From contig NZ_JQNA01000002.1 of the NCBI RefSeq assembly GCF_000745015.1, positions 2,418,001 through 2,482,000 on the forward strand: 64,000 bases of DNA, read 5' to 3'. Below the pieces are notes generated by a model. That model searched no databases. It saw only the letters and a list, made by a program, of their open reading frames with translations, and was not told the origin of the DNA. Origin of the DNA: Burkholderia sp. 9120. GTDB taxonomy: Bacteria > Pseudomonadota > Gammaproteobacteria > Burkholderiales > Burkholderiaceae. Each line of letters starts with the position of its first letter. Positions within the stretch are counted from its first letter, which is position 1. Positions 45,789 to 56,673 of this stretch are shown here, piece after piece. Made by a program: the position numbers and the translations under genes.

Positions 45789-46568
45789 TTACTTCTTGAC
45801 CTTGTGGTCGTAGTCGACCGTCAGCGGCGCGTGGTCGCTGAACTTGATATCGCGGAACACGTCGGTGCGTTTCGCCTTGCTCGCAATGCCTTGCGTCGCG
45901 ATCTGATAATCGATCCGCCACCCCACGTTCTTTGCGTACGCCTGACCGCGATTGCTCCACCACGTGTACTGCTCGGGCCGCTGATCGAGCGTGCGGAACA
46001 CGTCGACGTAACCCACTTCGTCGAACAGCTTGTCGAGCCACGCGCGCTCTTCCGGCAGGCAGCCCGAGTTCTTCTGGTTGCTCTTCCAGTTCTTGATGTC
46101 GATTTCCTTGTGGACGATGTTCACGTCGCCGCACACGATCACTTCGCGCTCTTTCGCCAGTTCCGCGAGATGCGGCATGAACTCGGCCATGAAGCGGAAC
46201 TTGGCCTGCTGACGCTCCTCACCGCTCGAACCCGACGGCACATACACCGAGATCACCGAGAGCGTGCCGAAACGCAGTTCGACATAGCGCCCTTCCGGAT
46301 CGAATTCCTCGCTGCCGAAACCGATAATCACTTCGTCCGGTTCCTGCCGCGTGTACACGCCCGCACCGCTATAACCCTTCTTCACCGCATGCTGGAAATA
46401 GCCGGTGAAATTGTGCGGGGCCATGAATTCCGGCGTCATGTCGTCCTGCGAGCATTTGATTTCCTGCACGCACAGCACGTCGGCTTTCTGTTCGCCGAAC
46501 CAGTCGAAAAAGCCCTTCTTCGCCGCTGAGCGGATGCCGTTCAGGTTGGCGGTAATCACACGCAACAT
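45789..46568 (-). CDS. xth: Exodeoxyribonuclease III (XthA family)
   Basis: A 259-residue AP endonuclease/3'-5' exonuclease for base excision repair. The family blocks are visible: TANLNGIRSAAKKGF, VQEIK (metal-binding Glu), GDVNIVHKEIDIKNW, GWRIDYQI and the C-terminal SDHAPL with the catalytic His. Convergent with the M48 gene, 9 bases between stops. Confidence 0.94.
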   Translation of the reverse strand: MLRVITANLNGIRSAAKKGFFDWFGEQKADVLCVQEIKCSQDDMTPEFMAPHNFTGYFQHAVKKGYSGAGVYTRQEPDEVIIGFGSEEFDPEGRYVELRFGTLSVISVYVPSGSSGEERQQAKFRFMAEFMPHLAELAKEREVIVCGDVNIVHKEIDIKNWKSNQKNSGCLPEERAWLDKLFDEVGYVDVFRTLDQRPEQYTWWSNRGQAYAKNVGWRIDYQIATQGIASKAKRTDVFRDIKFSDHAPLTVDYDHKVKK

Positions 46569-46629
46569 GTCGTTCCTTTTTGTGTTCGATTCGTTTGAGA
46601 TGCCTTCAGGCGCCAGCCAACGCGCAAGG

Positions 46630-47469
46630 TCACTCGACCTTGACGCCCTTCAGCGATTCCTTGGGCGGCGGATAGTCGAGCTGCAGCGTTTCGAAGGTAC
46701 GCAATAGCAACTCCGCGACCATCACATTGCGATGCGTCTTCGAGTCGGCCGGAATCACATACCACGGCGCGTAATCCGTCGAGGTCGCGGCCAATGCGTC
46801 GCGATACGCGGACTGATAAGCGTCCCACTGCTTGCGCGCTTCGAGGTCGGACACGTCGAATTTCCAGTGCTTGCTCGGATCGTCGATACGCGCCTGCAGA
46901 CGCGTGCGCTGCTCGTCTTTCGAAATGTGCAGCATGCACTTGATGATCGTCGTGCCGCTATCCGCCAGCAACGCTTCGAACTGGCGAATGTGGAGGCAAC
47001 GCGTCTCGAACGCTTTCGCGTCGAGCGTGCCGAGCACAGTCGGCACCAGCAGGTCTTCGTAGTGACTACGGTTGAAGATGGTCAGCTCGCCGGCGGCAGG
47101 CGCTTGCGAATGCACGCGCCAGAGAAAATCGTGCGCGAGTTCCACAGGCGTCGGCGCCTTGAACGGCACGATGCGCAGCCCAAGCGGATCGACTTCGTGA
47201 AACACCGCGCGGATCGTACCGTCCTTGCCGCTCGTGTCCATGCCTTGCAAAACCAGCAGCACGCGACGCTTCTGTTGCGAGTGCAGACGCTCCTGCTGCT
47301 GGTCGAGCTTCTCGCCGATCTCCGACAAACGCGCCTTGTCCGAGTCTTTCGAGCCGGTCGAAAACGGCTTGGATGCCGGGTCGAAAGCGTCGAGCGAGAA
47401 CTTGCTGTTCTTCTTGCCGTCTTCGAAAAACGGCACGCGGAAATCGTCGAGTTCGGGTTGCTTCGCCAT
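46630..47469 (-). CDS. Polyphosphate kinase 2 family protein
   Basis: A 279-residue PPK2 enzyme, which transfers phosphate between polyphosphate and nucleotides. Walker A GMDTSGKDGT (76-85), FNRSHYEDLL and a DPSKHWKF lid-type segment are visible. The length fits a single-domain class I or III enzyme, but direction and nucleotide preference are not readable. The ATG at 47469 has GGAG seven bases upstream; a GTG two codons earlier is less likely. Confidence 0.9.
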   Translation of the reverse strand: MAKQPELDDFRVPFFEDGKKNSKFSLDAFDPASKPFSTGSKDSDKARLSEIGEKLDQQQERLHSQQKRRVLLVLQGMDTSGKDGTIRAVFHEVDPLGLRIVPFKAPTPVELAHDFLWRVHSQAPAAGELTIFNRSHYEDLLVPTVLGTLDAKAFETRCLHIRQFEALLADSGTTIIKCMLHISKDEQRTRLQARIDDPSKHWKFDVSDLEARKQWDAYQSAYRDALAATSTDYAPWYVIPADSKTHRNVMVAELLLRTFETLQLDYPPPKESLKGVKVE

Positions 47470-47521
47470 CCACACACTCCGTGATCTGCGTTCAGCGGGC
47501 TGGCAAAAACGGCGCCCGCAA

Positions 47522-47566
47522 AAATGAAACGGGCCGTTGCCCCACTTTCGTTTCCGGCAACGGCCC
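47522..47566 (-). terminator. Intrinsic terminator after gatCAB
   Basis: GGGCCGTTGCC (47531-47541) and GGCAACGGCCC (47556-47566) form a perfect 11-base stem with a 14-base loop; on the minus strand it is followed by GTTTCATTTTT. Placed just after the gatB stop on that strand. Confidence 0.8.
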
Positions 47567-47618
47567 GCGGTGGCTCAAGCGCGAAGCCCAAGCCGATTCT
47601 GGTCAACTGAAATTCAAC

Positions 47619-49094
47619 TCAGGACAGCTTCTTCTTCAGCAGTTCATTCACCTGCGCCGGATTGGCCTTGCCCTTGGTCGCTTTCATCGCCTGGCCGATC
47701 AGCGCGTTGAACGCCTTTTCCTTGCCGGCGCGAAATTCTTCGACCGACTTCGGATTCGCGGCGAGCACTTCGTCGAGAATCGCTTCCAGCGCGCCGCTGT
47801 CCGAAATCTGCTTCAAGCCTTTCGACTCGATGATGCGGTCGGCGGCGATTTCGTCAGTCGCTTTCTCTTCCCAGATCGCGACGAAAATTTCCTTGGCGAT
47901 CTTGTTCGAGATCGTGCCGTCGGCAATGCGTTGCAGCAGCAGCGCGAGTTGCGCGGCCGACACCGGGCTCGACGCGATATCCAGCGCTTCGCGATTCAGT
48001 TGCGACGACACTTCGCCCATCAGCCAGTTCGCCGCGACCTTCGCGTGCGCCGGGCCGAGCTTGACGACCACCGCCTCGTAATACGCGGCCATCGCCTTGC
48101 TCGACGTCAGCACGTTCGCGTCGTACGGCGTCAAACCGTATTGCGACACGAAGCGCTGTTGAATTGCTTCCGGCAGCTCCGTCATCTCACTCTTCACGCG
48201 CTCGATCCATGCGGCGTCGATCATGAGCGGCATCAGATCCGGATCGGGGAAATAGCGGTAGTCGTGCGCGTCTTCCTTGCTGCGCATGGAGCGCGTTTCG
48301 CGCTTGTCCGAGTCATACAGACGCGTTTCCTGCACCACCGTGCCGCCGTCTTCGATCAGTTCGATCTGACGGCGCACTTCGTACTGGATCGCTTCTTCGA
48401 GGAAGCGGAACGAGTTCAGGTTCTTGATCTCGGCACGCGTGCCGAATTCCACCTGACCGACCGGGCGCACCGACACGTTCGCGTCGCAACGGAACGAACC
48501 TTCCTGCATGTTGCCGTCGCAGATACCGAGCCACGTGACGAGCGTGTGCAGCGTCTTGGCGTACGCGACCGCTTCAGCCGCGCTGCGCATTTCCGGCTCG
48601 GTGACGATTTCGAGCAGCGGCGTGCCCGCGCGATTCAGATCGATGCCGGTCATGCCCGCGAAGTCTTCGTGCAACGACTTGCCCGCGTCTTCCTCGAGGT
48701 GAGCGCGCGTCAGGTTGACGACCTTCTCGTACGCTTCCTTGCCGGTCTTTTCGTTGGCCGGAACCTGAATCGTCACCTGACCACCCTGCACGACGGGGAT
48801 TTCGTACTGGCTGATCTGATAGCCCTTCGGCAGATCGGGGTAGAAATAATTCTTACGCGCGAAGATGCTGCGCGGCGCCACCGTCGCGCCGATCGCGAGA
48901 CCGAATTGAATCGCACGCTCCACTGCGCCGCGGTTCATTACCGGCAACGTGCCCGGCAACGCCAGATCGACAGGGCTGGCTTGCGTGTTCGGCTCGGCGC
49001 CGAACTGCGTGGGCGAGCCGGAGAAAATCTTCGATTGCGTCGACAGTTGCGTGTGGGTCTCCAGACCGATCACGACTTCCCATTGCTTGGTCAT
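47619..49094 (-). CDS. gatB: Aspartyl/glutamyl-tRNA amidotransferase subunit B
   Basis: A 491-residue subunit that recognises misacylated Glu-tRNA(Gln) or Asp-tRNA(Asn) and carries the kinase site. [13 protein letters not shown], the [14 protein letters not shown] segment and [10 protein letters not shown] are typical, and the C-terminal YqeY-like domain ends in VNELLKKKL. The ATG at 49094 is preferred over a GTG at 49103 because AGGAG lies 10 bases before it. It follows gatA by 5 bases. Confidence 0.97.
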   Translation of the reverse strand: MTKQWEVVIGLETHTQLSTQSKIFSGSPTQFGAEPNTQASPVDLALPGTLPVMNRGAVERAIQFGLAIGATVAPRSIFARKNYFYPDLPKGYQISQYEIPVVQGGQVTIQVPANEKTGKEAYEKVVNLTRAHLEEDAGKSLHEDFAGMTGIDLNRAGTPLLEIVTEPEMRSAAEAVAYAKTLHTLVTWLGICDGNMQEGSFRCDANVSVRPVGQVEFGTRAEIKNLNSFRFLEEAIQYEVRRQIELIEDGGTVVQETRLYDSDKRETRSMRSKEDAHDYRYFPDPDLMPLMIDAAWIERVKSEMTELPEAIQQRFVSQYGLTPYDANVLTSSKAMAAYYEAVVVKLGPAHAKVAANWLMGEVSSQLNREALDIASSPVSAAQLALLLQRIADGTISNKIAKEIFVAIWEEKATDEIAADRIIESKGLKQISDSGALEAILDEVLAANPKSVEEFRAGKEKAFNALIGQAMKATKGKANPAQVNELLKKKLS

Positions 49095-49099
49095 GCTGC

Positions 49100-50587
49100 T
49101 CACACTCCTGCCGGTGCTTGACGATGCCAGTCGGTCGCGCGTTGGAACGCGTCGGCCACCTGCAGCATCCGGGCTTCATTGAAATAGTTGCCGATGATCT
49201 GCAAACCCACCGGACGCTGCGCATTCGCGCCCGCGCCGAAACCGCACGGCACGCTCATGCCCGGCAAACCGGCGAGGCTCACCGACAGCGTGTAGATGTC
49301 GGCCAGATACATCTGCACCGGATCGTCGCCCTTCGCGCCGAGGTCCCATGCCACCGACGGCGCGACCGGTCCCATGATCACATCGCACTGCTTGAACGCT
49401 TCCTGGAAGTCTTGCGCGATGATGCGGCGAATCTTTTGCGCCTGCAGGTAGTACGCGTCGTAATAACCATGCGACAGCACGTACGCGCCGACCAGAATGC
49501 GGCGCTTCACTTCCGGGCCGAAACCTTCGGCACGCGACTTCTTGTACATGTCTTGCAGATCGCGATACTCCGCGGCGCGATGGCCGAAGCGCACGCCGTC
49601 GAAACGCGACAGGTTCGACGAAGCTTCTGCCGGCGCGATCACGTAGTAGACCGGGATCGACAACTCGGTTTTCGGCAGCGACACTTCAACCAGCGTGGCG
49701 CCGAGCGCTTCGTATTGCTTCAACGCGGCGTCGATCGAGGCGCGTACGTCGTCGGCCAGACCCGCGCCGAAGTATTCCTTCGGCAGGCCGATGCGCAAAC
49801 CGGCGAGCGGCTTGCCGGCGCTGCCTTCTTGCCACGACTGGCCGAGGTAGCGCGTGTAGTCTTCGTCGTCGCGCACGAGGCTGGTCGAATCGCGCTCGTC
49901 GAAGCCGGCCATGGCGTTGAGCAACGTCGCGCAATCCGCGGCGCTACGCGCCATCGGGCCGCCCTGATCCAGCGACGACGCGAACGCGATCATGCCGTAA
50001 CGCGACACGCGGCCGTACGTCGGCTTGATGCCGGTAATGCCGGAGAACGACGCCGGCTGACGGATCGAGCCACCCGTGTCCGTGCCGGTTGCCGCGGGCG
50101 CGAGACGCGCGGCAACCGCCGCCGCCGAACCACCCGACGAACCGCCGGGCACGGCCTTAACATCCCACGGATTCTGCACGGGACCAAAGTACGAATTCTC
50201 GTTGGACGAGCCCATCGCGAACTCGTCCATATTGGTCTTGCCCACGCACACCATGCCGGCGTTCTGCAAACGCGCGACCACCGTTGCATCGAACGGGCTT
50301 TCGTAGTTCGACAGCATCTTCGAGCCGGCCGTGGAGCGCCAGCCCTTGGTCACGAACACGTCTTTATGCGCGATCGGCAGGCCGACCAGCGGGCCGGCGT
50401 GGCCGGTGTGCAGCAGCGCGTCGGCGGCTTTCGCCTGCGCGAGCGTCAGATCGGGATCGACCTGGATGAACGCGTTCAGGCTATTGGCCGCGTCGATCCG
50501 CTTCAGATACAACTGCGCCAGTTCGACTGCGGAGCATTCCTTGGCCGCCAGTGCGGCACGCAGTTCGGTCAGACTTTTTTCATGCAT
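49100..50587 (-). CDS. gatA: Aspartyl/glutamyl-tRNA amidotransferase subunit A
   Basis: A 495-residue amidase that releases ammonia from glutamine for transamidation. The Ser-cisSer-Lys triad is placed at Lys75 (IAHKDVF), Ser150 (GGSSGGS) and Ser174 (DTGGSIRQP), with the spacing known for this family. AGGAT precedes the ATG. Middle gene of gatC-gatA-gatB. Confidence 0.97.
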   Translation of the reverse strand: MHEKSLTELRAALAAKECSAVELAQLYLKRIDAANSLNAFIQVDPDLTLAQAKAADALLHTGHAGPLVGLPIAHKDVFVTKGWRSTAGSKMLSNYESPFDATVVARLQNAGMVCVGKTNMDEFAMGSSNENSYFGPVQNPWDVKAVPGGSSGGSAAAVAARLAPAATGTDTGGSIRQPASFSGITGIKPTYGRVSRYGMIAFASSLDQGGPMARSAADCATLLNAMAGFDERDSTSLVRDDEDYTRYLGQSWQEGSAGKPLAGLRIGLPKEYFGAGLADDVRASIDAALKQYEALGATLVEVSLPKTELSIPVYYVIAPAEASSNLSRFDGVRFGHRAAEYRDLQDMYKKSRAEGFGPEVKRRILVGAYVLSHGYYDAYYLQAQKIRRIIAQDFQEAFKQCDVIMGPVAPSVAWDLGAKGDDPVQMYLADIYTLSVSLAGLPGMSVPCGFGAGANAQRPVGLQIIGNYFNEARMLQVADAFQRATDWHRQAPAGV

Positions 50588-50659
50588 TGCGTTTTATCCT
50601 GAAGAGCGCGGCAGCGCAGTCGCGCTGCCGTGGAGGCATTCGAGCCCGCTGCGCGGGTC

Positions 50660-50959
50660 TTACTCGATCACCTTCGGCACGAGGTACAAGCCGTCTTGCA
50701 CCGCCGGCGCCGGGCGCTGGAAAGCGTCGCGTTCGACCGTTTCGGTCACCGCGTCATTGCGCAGACGCAGCGCGACGTCTTCGATCTGCTCGATCGGATG
50801 GGCCAGCGGCGCGATGCCGGTGGTATCGACCGCCTGCATCTGCTCGACGAGGCCGAAAAAATCATTGAGCTGGACGAGCGTGTGCTCAGCGTCGGCATCA
50901 GCCAGTTCGAGCCGCGCAAGGTGCGCGATGCGTTTAACATCGGTCAGGGTCAGAGCCAT
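50660..50959 (-). CDS. gatC: Aspartyl/glutamyl-tRNA amidotransferase subunit C
   Basis: A 99-residue subunit linking GatA and Gat[14 protein letters not shown] near the N-terminus and LRNDAVTE are diagnostic. The start MALTLTDV (50959) gives the usual length; the frame is open 12 codons further upstream. The presence of gatCAB implies indirect charging of Gln and/or Asn tRNA. Confidence 0.94.
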   Translation of the reverse strand: MALTLTDVKRIAHLARLELADADAEHTLVQLNDFFGLVEQMQAVDTTGIAPLAHPIEQIEDVALRLRNDAVTETVERDAFQRPAPAVQDGLYLVPKVIE

Positions 50960-51336
50960 GCAGTCACCGGAAAATGTGGTGGAACGCCGCCGCAAGGAAA
51001 AACAATGCTGCGACAGCGGGTTACGACGCTGGAGGAAGACCTCGAAAAAGGGGTCAGCGGCGGCAAAATGTGCCGTCCGTTTCCTTCAAAACATCCAAAA
51101 TTATAAGGTATCATTACGCGTTCGACCCAAACCCGGACCGACTTACCAAGGCCTTTCGAACAATTCCCACAAGATCGTTCGGATTTCCAACCTGGCTTTG
51201 CAACGGCCTCCGGTAGACTCCCTCGCAGCTTCAAGTTCCTGTGGCGCCGCTTCCGCCCGGTTGAAGCTGTTATTTTTTCCGCTGCCGCCCTACGCATACG
51301 TTGCGAGGCCCGGCCCCAAGCGAGACAGGATTTTGA
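50960..51336. promoter_or_regulatory. Divergent gatC/mreB promoter region
   Basis: 377 bases without a convincing gene. AATTATAAGG around 51100-51107 is the only AT-rich -10-like element and reads on both strands (TATAAT on the minus strand, TATAAG on the plus strand). Matching -35 elements are poor (TTGGGT at a 19-base spacer for the minus strand). If it is used, mreB has a leader of roughly 220 bases. Confidence 0.4.
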
Positions 51337-52380
<1,044 letters not shown>

Positions 52381-52535
52381 GCGAGAGCCCGTCTCCATGT
52401 CAGTAGCGCGGATCTGGCACACGGCCCCTTGCGGGCCGGTTTGCCATTGGCTGGGTCACCCAGCCTCCGCGCGCTGAACGCGCGTTCCTCGCGCGCCGCC
52501 GTCTCACCCAACCGCTCACGCCCCCGGCGCCGACC

Positions 52536-53663
52536 ATGGAATACAGTCCGCCGCCCCTGTTCAAGCAAGGCCCATCCGCCCTCGCCCGACTGGTGTTTTT
52601 CGTCGTGCTGGCGCTGGCCCTGCTGATCTCCGACGCACGCTTCAAAACGCTCGAAATCGTTCGCGGCGTGCTCGGCGCGGGTCTTTATCCGTTGCAACGC
52701 GCGGCGCTTGTGCCGCGTGACGTCTTCATGGGCGCCGCCGACCTGGCCGTGACCAGCGCCACACTGCGCAGCGAGAACGACAAGCTGCGCACCAAAGATC
52801 TGCAACTCTCGCAGCAAGCCAATACGGCCGCCGGACTGGCTGCCGAAAACGCCCATTTGCGCGCGCTGCTGCAACTGTCGCAGCGCTCGGCCACCGAATC
52901 GCTGCCCGCCGAAATCCAGTACGACACGCGCGACCCGTTCACGCAGAAAGTGGTGATCGGCCGTGGCGCGCAGCAAGGCATTCAGAACGGTTCACCGGTC
53001 GTCAACGAAGACGGCGTGATCGGTCAGGTCACCCGCGTGTTCCCGCTGCAAGCCGAAGTGACGCTGCTCACCGACAAGGATCAGGCCGTACCCGTGCAGA
53101 TCGTGCGCACGGGTTTGCGTAGCGTGATCTACGGCACGCCGAAGGGCGACACGCTCGACCTGCGCTTCGTGCCGATCAGCGCCGACGTGCAAACCGGCGA
53201 CGAACTCGTCACCAGCGGACTCGACGGCACGTATCCGCCGGGACTGCCGGTTGCCAAGGTGGTACGCGTCGACAAGCAGGCCGATACGGCGTTCGCGCGC
53301 GTGATCTGTCTGCCGATCGCACCGGTGCGCGGCGCGCGGCAACTGCTGGTGCTGCACTACCTGAACAATGTGCCGCCGCGTCCGGCTGAAGAACCCGATG
53401 CAGCCACCATCGCCAAAGACGCCAAGGCGAAGAAGGGCAGCAAACCGGCAGACGGCAAGACCGCAGCGGACAAATCGGCACCGGCCAAGTCGAGTGACAA
53501 ACCCGCAGGCGAAAAAGCTGCGGCCGACAAACCGGCCGCTGCCAGGTCCGCTGAGAAAGCCCCGGCCAAATCCACCGCCGCGGAGAAAAAATCCGCCGCA
53601 GAAAAGAAGCCGGCGGCTGACAAGAACGCGAGGCCGCAAGCCACGCCGGGGGCGCAGCCATGA
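52536..53663 (+). CDS. mreC: Rod shape-determining protein MreC with long Lys/Ala tail
   Basis: A 375-residue bitopic protein. One membrane helix (about residues 15-35) is followed by a coiled coil (residues 65-110) and the beta-barrel core (GRGAQQGIQNGSPVVNEDGVIGQV). From about residue 284 to the end lies a tail of some 90 residues made mainly of Lys, Ala, Pro, Asp and Ser, on the periplasmic side. MreC bridges MreB/MreD and PBP2. ATGA overlap with mreD. Confidence 0.95.
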   Translation: MEYSPPPLFKQGPSALARLVFFVVLALALLISDARFKTLEIVRGVLGAGLYPLQRAALVPRDVFMGAADLAVTSATLRSENDKLRTKDLQLSQQANTAAGLAAENAHLRALLQLSQRSATESLPAEIQYDTRDPFTQKVVIGRGAQQGIQNGSPVVNEDGVIGQVTRVFPLQAEVTLLTDKDQAVPVQIVRTGLRSVIYGTPKGDTLDLRFVPISADVQTGDELVTSGLDGTYPPGLPVAKVVRVDKQADTAFARVICLPIAPVRGARQLLVLHYLNNVPPRPAEEPDAATIAKDAKAKKGSKPADGKTAADKSAPAKSSDKPAGEKAAADKPAAARSAEKAPAKSTAAEKKSAAEKKPAADKNARPQATPGAQP

Positions 53664-54172
53664 ACCGTCCGCAATACATCCTGCAGCCGGTCAATCCGTA
53701 CTTCATCTCCTTCAGCCTCGCCGCGGCGTTCCTGCTGAATCTGATGCCGTGGGGGCGCCTCATCGGCGTGCCGGATTTCGTCGCGCTCGTGCTGCTGTTC
53801 TGGAACGTGCACCAGCCGCGCAAGGTCGGCATGGGCATCGCGTTTTTCCTCGGTTTGCTGATGGACGTGCATAACGCCAGCCTGCTCGGCGAGCACGCGC
53901 TGGCGTATACGTTGTTGTCGTATGGGGCGATTACGATCCACCGCCGGGTGCTGTGGATGTCGCTCGGCGTGCAGACCTTCGCGGTCATGCCGTTGCTGGT
54001 GGTCGCGCAACTGGTGCCGTTCGTGATCCGTCTGCTGACGGGCGCGGCGTTTCCGGGTTGGGGTTATCTGATCGACGGTTTCGTCGAAGCCGCGCTGTGG
54101 CCCATCGCCAGCATGCTGCTGCTGATGCCGCAGCGTCGCCCGGCCGATCCGGACGACACCCGGCCGATTTGA
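53660..54172 (+). CDS. mreD: Rod shape-determining protein MreD
   Basis: A 170-residue membrane protein with about five helices. PYFISFSLAAAFLLNLMPWG and GLLMDVHNASLLGEHALAY are typical of MreD. Coupled to mreC by a 4-base overlap. Confidence 0.94.
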   Translation: MNRPQYILQPVNPYFISFSLAAAFLLNLMPWGRLIGVPDFVALVLLFWNVHQPRKVGMGIAFFLGLLMDVHNASLLGEHALAYTLLSYGAITIHRRVLWMSLGVQTFAVMPLLVVAQLVPFVIRLLTGAAFPGWGYLIDGFVEAALWPIASMLLLMPQRRPADPDDTRPI

Positions 54173-54317
54173 CCATGCTTCGAGCCTGCCGGCGGTTCCA
54201 TTGGAATGGACCCCCACCGCCGGCCCGCTCGACGCGCATCGCTGTTCATGCCTCCCGGTTCCGGCCGGATCAGGCGCACACTCATGATGGCCGTCACCCG
54301 GCCTTTTGCAGAATCGC

Positions 54318-56663
54318 ATGACCGAATTCAAGGACACTCAGCAACAGCTCTCGAAGTTCCGCCTGCGCGTCGCGGCGGCGGGCCTGTTCGTGTTCGTCTG
54401 CTTCGGGCTGATCGGCGTCCGCTTCCTGTACCTGCAGGTCTGGCACTACAGCAAATACTCGCTGCAGGCCGATGAAAACCGCATTTCCGTCGCGCCGATC
54501 GTGCCGAACCGCGGCATCATCACCGATCGTAACGGCGTGGTGCTGGCCAAGAACTACTCGGCCTACACGCTCGAACTGACGCCGTCGAAACTCAACGACT
54601 CGATCGAAAACGTGATCGACAACCTGGCTACGGTCGTTTCGATCGATGCCCGCGATCGCCGCCGCTTCAAGAAGCTGCAGGAAGACTCGAAGAACTTCGA
54701 GAGCCTGCCGATCCGCACCCGCCTGACCGACGACGAAGTCGCGCGCTTCACCGCGCAGCGTTTCCGCTTTCCAGGCGTGGAAGTGCGCGCGCGGCTGTTC
54801 CGCCAATATCCGCTCGGGCCGACCGCCGCGCACGTGATCGGCTACATCGGGCGGATTTCGCAGCGCGACCAGGATCGTATCGACGACGCCAGCGACCAGA
54901 ACGACAGCGATCCGGACCACTACGATCCGCGTCTGGACGCGAACAACTACAAGGGCACCGACTACATCGGCAAGATCGGCGTCGAGCAGAGTTATGAAAC
55001 CGAGCTGCACGGCCAGACCGGTTTCGAAGAAGTAGAAGTGACCGCCGGCGGCCGGCCGGTGCGCACCTTGTCGCGCACGCAGGCCACGCCCGGCAACAAC
55101 CTCGAACTGTCGCTGGATATCGGCTTGCAGCAGGTCGCCGAGCAGGCGTTCGCGGGTCGCCGCGGCGCGCTGGTCGCGATCGAGCCGGCTACCGGCGACG
55201 TGCTCGCGTTCGTCTCGGCGCCGAGCTTCGATCCGAATTCGTTTGTCGACGGTATCGACCAGCAGACGTGGGACGACCTGAACAATTCGCCGGATCACCC
55301 GCTCCTGAACCGTCCGCTGCACGGTACTTATCCGCCGGGTTCGACGTATAAGCCGTTCATGGCGCTCGCCGCGCTGACGCTGCACAAGCGCACGACGGGC
55401 TGGGGCTTCCAGGATCCGGGTTCGTACACGTTCGGCGGCCATACGTTCCGCAACGACGTGCGCTCCGGTCAGGGCTGGGTCGACATGAACCGCGCGATCG
55501 TCGTGTCGAACGACACGTATTTCTACATGCTCGCGCACGACCTCGGCGTCAACAACATCGCCAACTTCATGAAGCCGTGGGGCTTCGGCCAGATCACCGG
55601 CATCGACATTTCCGGCGAAGCGCGCGGCATCCTGCCTTCAACGGACTGGAAGCGCAAGGCGTACCACAAGCCCGAGCAGCAGCGCTGGTACGAAGGCGAA
55701 ACGATCAGTCTCGGCATCGGTCAGGGCTACAACTCGTTCACCATTCTGCAGCTCGCGCATGCCACGGCGACGCTCGCGAACAACGGCGTCGTGATGAAGC
55801 CACACCTCGTGCGCGACATCGAAAATCCGATCACCAAAGAGACTCGTGCCGTGGTGCGCGATCCGAGCGACAAGATCGCCGTCAAGCAGGCGGACATCGA
55901 CTTCATCAAGCACGCCATGGCAGAAGTGGTCACCAACGGAACGGCGTCGAAACTGTTTATCGGCGCGCCGTATCAAGCAGCCGGCAAGACCGGCACGGCC
56001 CAGGTCTACTCGCTGCAAGGCGCGAACTACAAGGGGCACGCGATCGCCGAGCACCTGCGCGACCACGCGCTGTTCATCGCTTTCGCGCCGGTCGACAACC
56101 CCAAGATCGCGCTCGCGCTGATCGTCGAAAACGGTGGCTGGGGCGCGGAATCAGCCGGTCCGATCGCGCGCAAGGTGCTCGACTACTACCTCGTCGGCAA
56201 GAACAAGCCGGGCGCTCAGGCGGCGGCGATTGCCGCAGCGGCGTCGGCAACGCAGGATGCATCCGCGCCGGTCGTGGGTGGGGCACCGGCTTCCGAGGAA
56301 CCCGCCGTGCAGCCGGTCAAGATCGCCGCGGGCTTTACGGCGTTGCCGATTCCCGGTGCGGCTTCGGCGGCGGCTGCTGCCTCGGCGGCTGAGGCGGCTT
56401 CCGCAGCGGCAGCGGCGTCGGCGCCTGCTGCTGGTGCTGGCGCTGGCGCTGGCGGTACAGCGACGGCCGCCAAGGGGGCTTCAGCTTCAGCCTCTACGTC
56501 CACCTCGACCGCCACAAAAAATCCGGCGCCGCGCAAGCCAAGCGCCCCGCATAAGCCCCGCCCCGCCAGCGAGCCGGCGCCGACCGCCGCCGCGCCGTCG
56601 CGGGATGACGGCATTGAAGCCACGTCGCCACGCCAGCCGGTTGCCGGCGGCATCGACGAGTAA
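54318..56663 (+). CDS. mrdA: Penicillin-binding protein 2 (elongation transpeptidase) with extended tail
   Basis: A 781-residue class B penicillin-binding protein that crosslinks peptidoglycan during elongation. A single N-terminal helix (about 17-40) anchors it. Active-site motifs are STYK (Ser342 nucleophile to Lys345), SND at 397-399 and KTGT at 557-560. The conserved protein ends near residue 632; about 150 further residues are Ala/Ser/Pro-rich, so the chain is much longer than the usual 600-650. I start at the ATG (MTEFKDTQQQL); a TTG four codons upstream is an alternative. Confidence 0.95.
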   Translation: MTEFKDTQQQLSKFRLRVAAAGLFVFVCFGLIGVRFLYLQVWHYSKYSLQADENRISVAPIVPNRGIITDRNGVVLAKNYSAYTLELTPSKLNDSIENVIDNLATVVSIDARDRRRFKKLQEDSKNFESLPIRTRLTDDEVARFTAQRFRFPGVEVRARLFRQYPLGPTAAHVIGYIGRISQRDQDRIDDASDQNDSDPDHYDPRLDANNYKGTDYIGKIGVEQSYETELHGQTGFEEVEVTAGGRPVRTLSRTQATPGNNLELSLDIGLQQVAEQAFAGRRGALVAIEPATGDVLAFVSAPSFDPNSFVDGIDQQTWDDLNNSPDHPLLNRPLHGTYPPGSTYKPFMALAALTLHKRTTGWGFQDPGSYTFGGHTFRNDVRSGQGWVDMNRAIVVSNDTYFYMLAHDLGVNNIANFMKPWGFGQITGIDISGEARGILPSTDWKRKAYHKPEQQRWYEGETISLGIGQGYNSFTILQLAHATATLANNGVVMKPHLVRDIENPITKETRAVVRDPSDKIAVKQADIDFIKHAMAEVVTNGTASKLFIGAPYQAAGKTGTAQVYSLQGANYKGHAIAEHLRDHALFIAFAPVDNPKIALALIVENGGWGAESAGPIARKVLDYYLVGKNKPGAQAAAIAAAASATQDASAPVVGGAPASEEPAVQPVKIAAGFTALPIPGAASAAAAASAAEAASAAAAASAPAAGAGAGAGGTATAAKGASASASTSTSTATKNPAPRKPSAPHKPRPASEPAPTAAAPSRDDGIEATSPRQPVAGGIDE

Positions 56664-56673
56664 GGAGAAAGGC

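Noticed and set aside
47373..50602. Two long plus-strand frames (582 and 494 codons) across gatB and gatA
   Set aside because: They are antisense shadows; the minus strand encodes complete GatB and GatA with catalytic residues.
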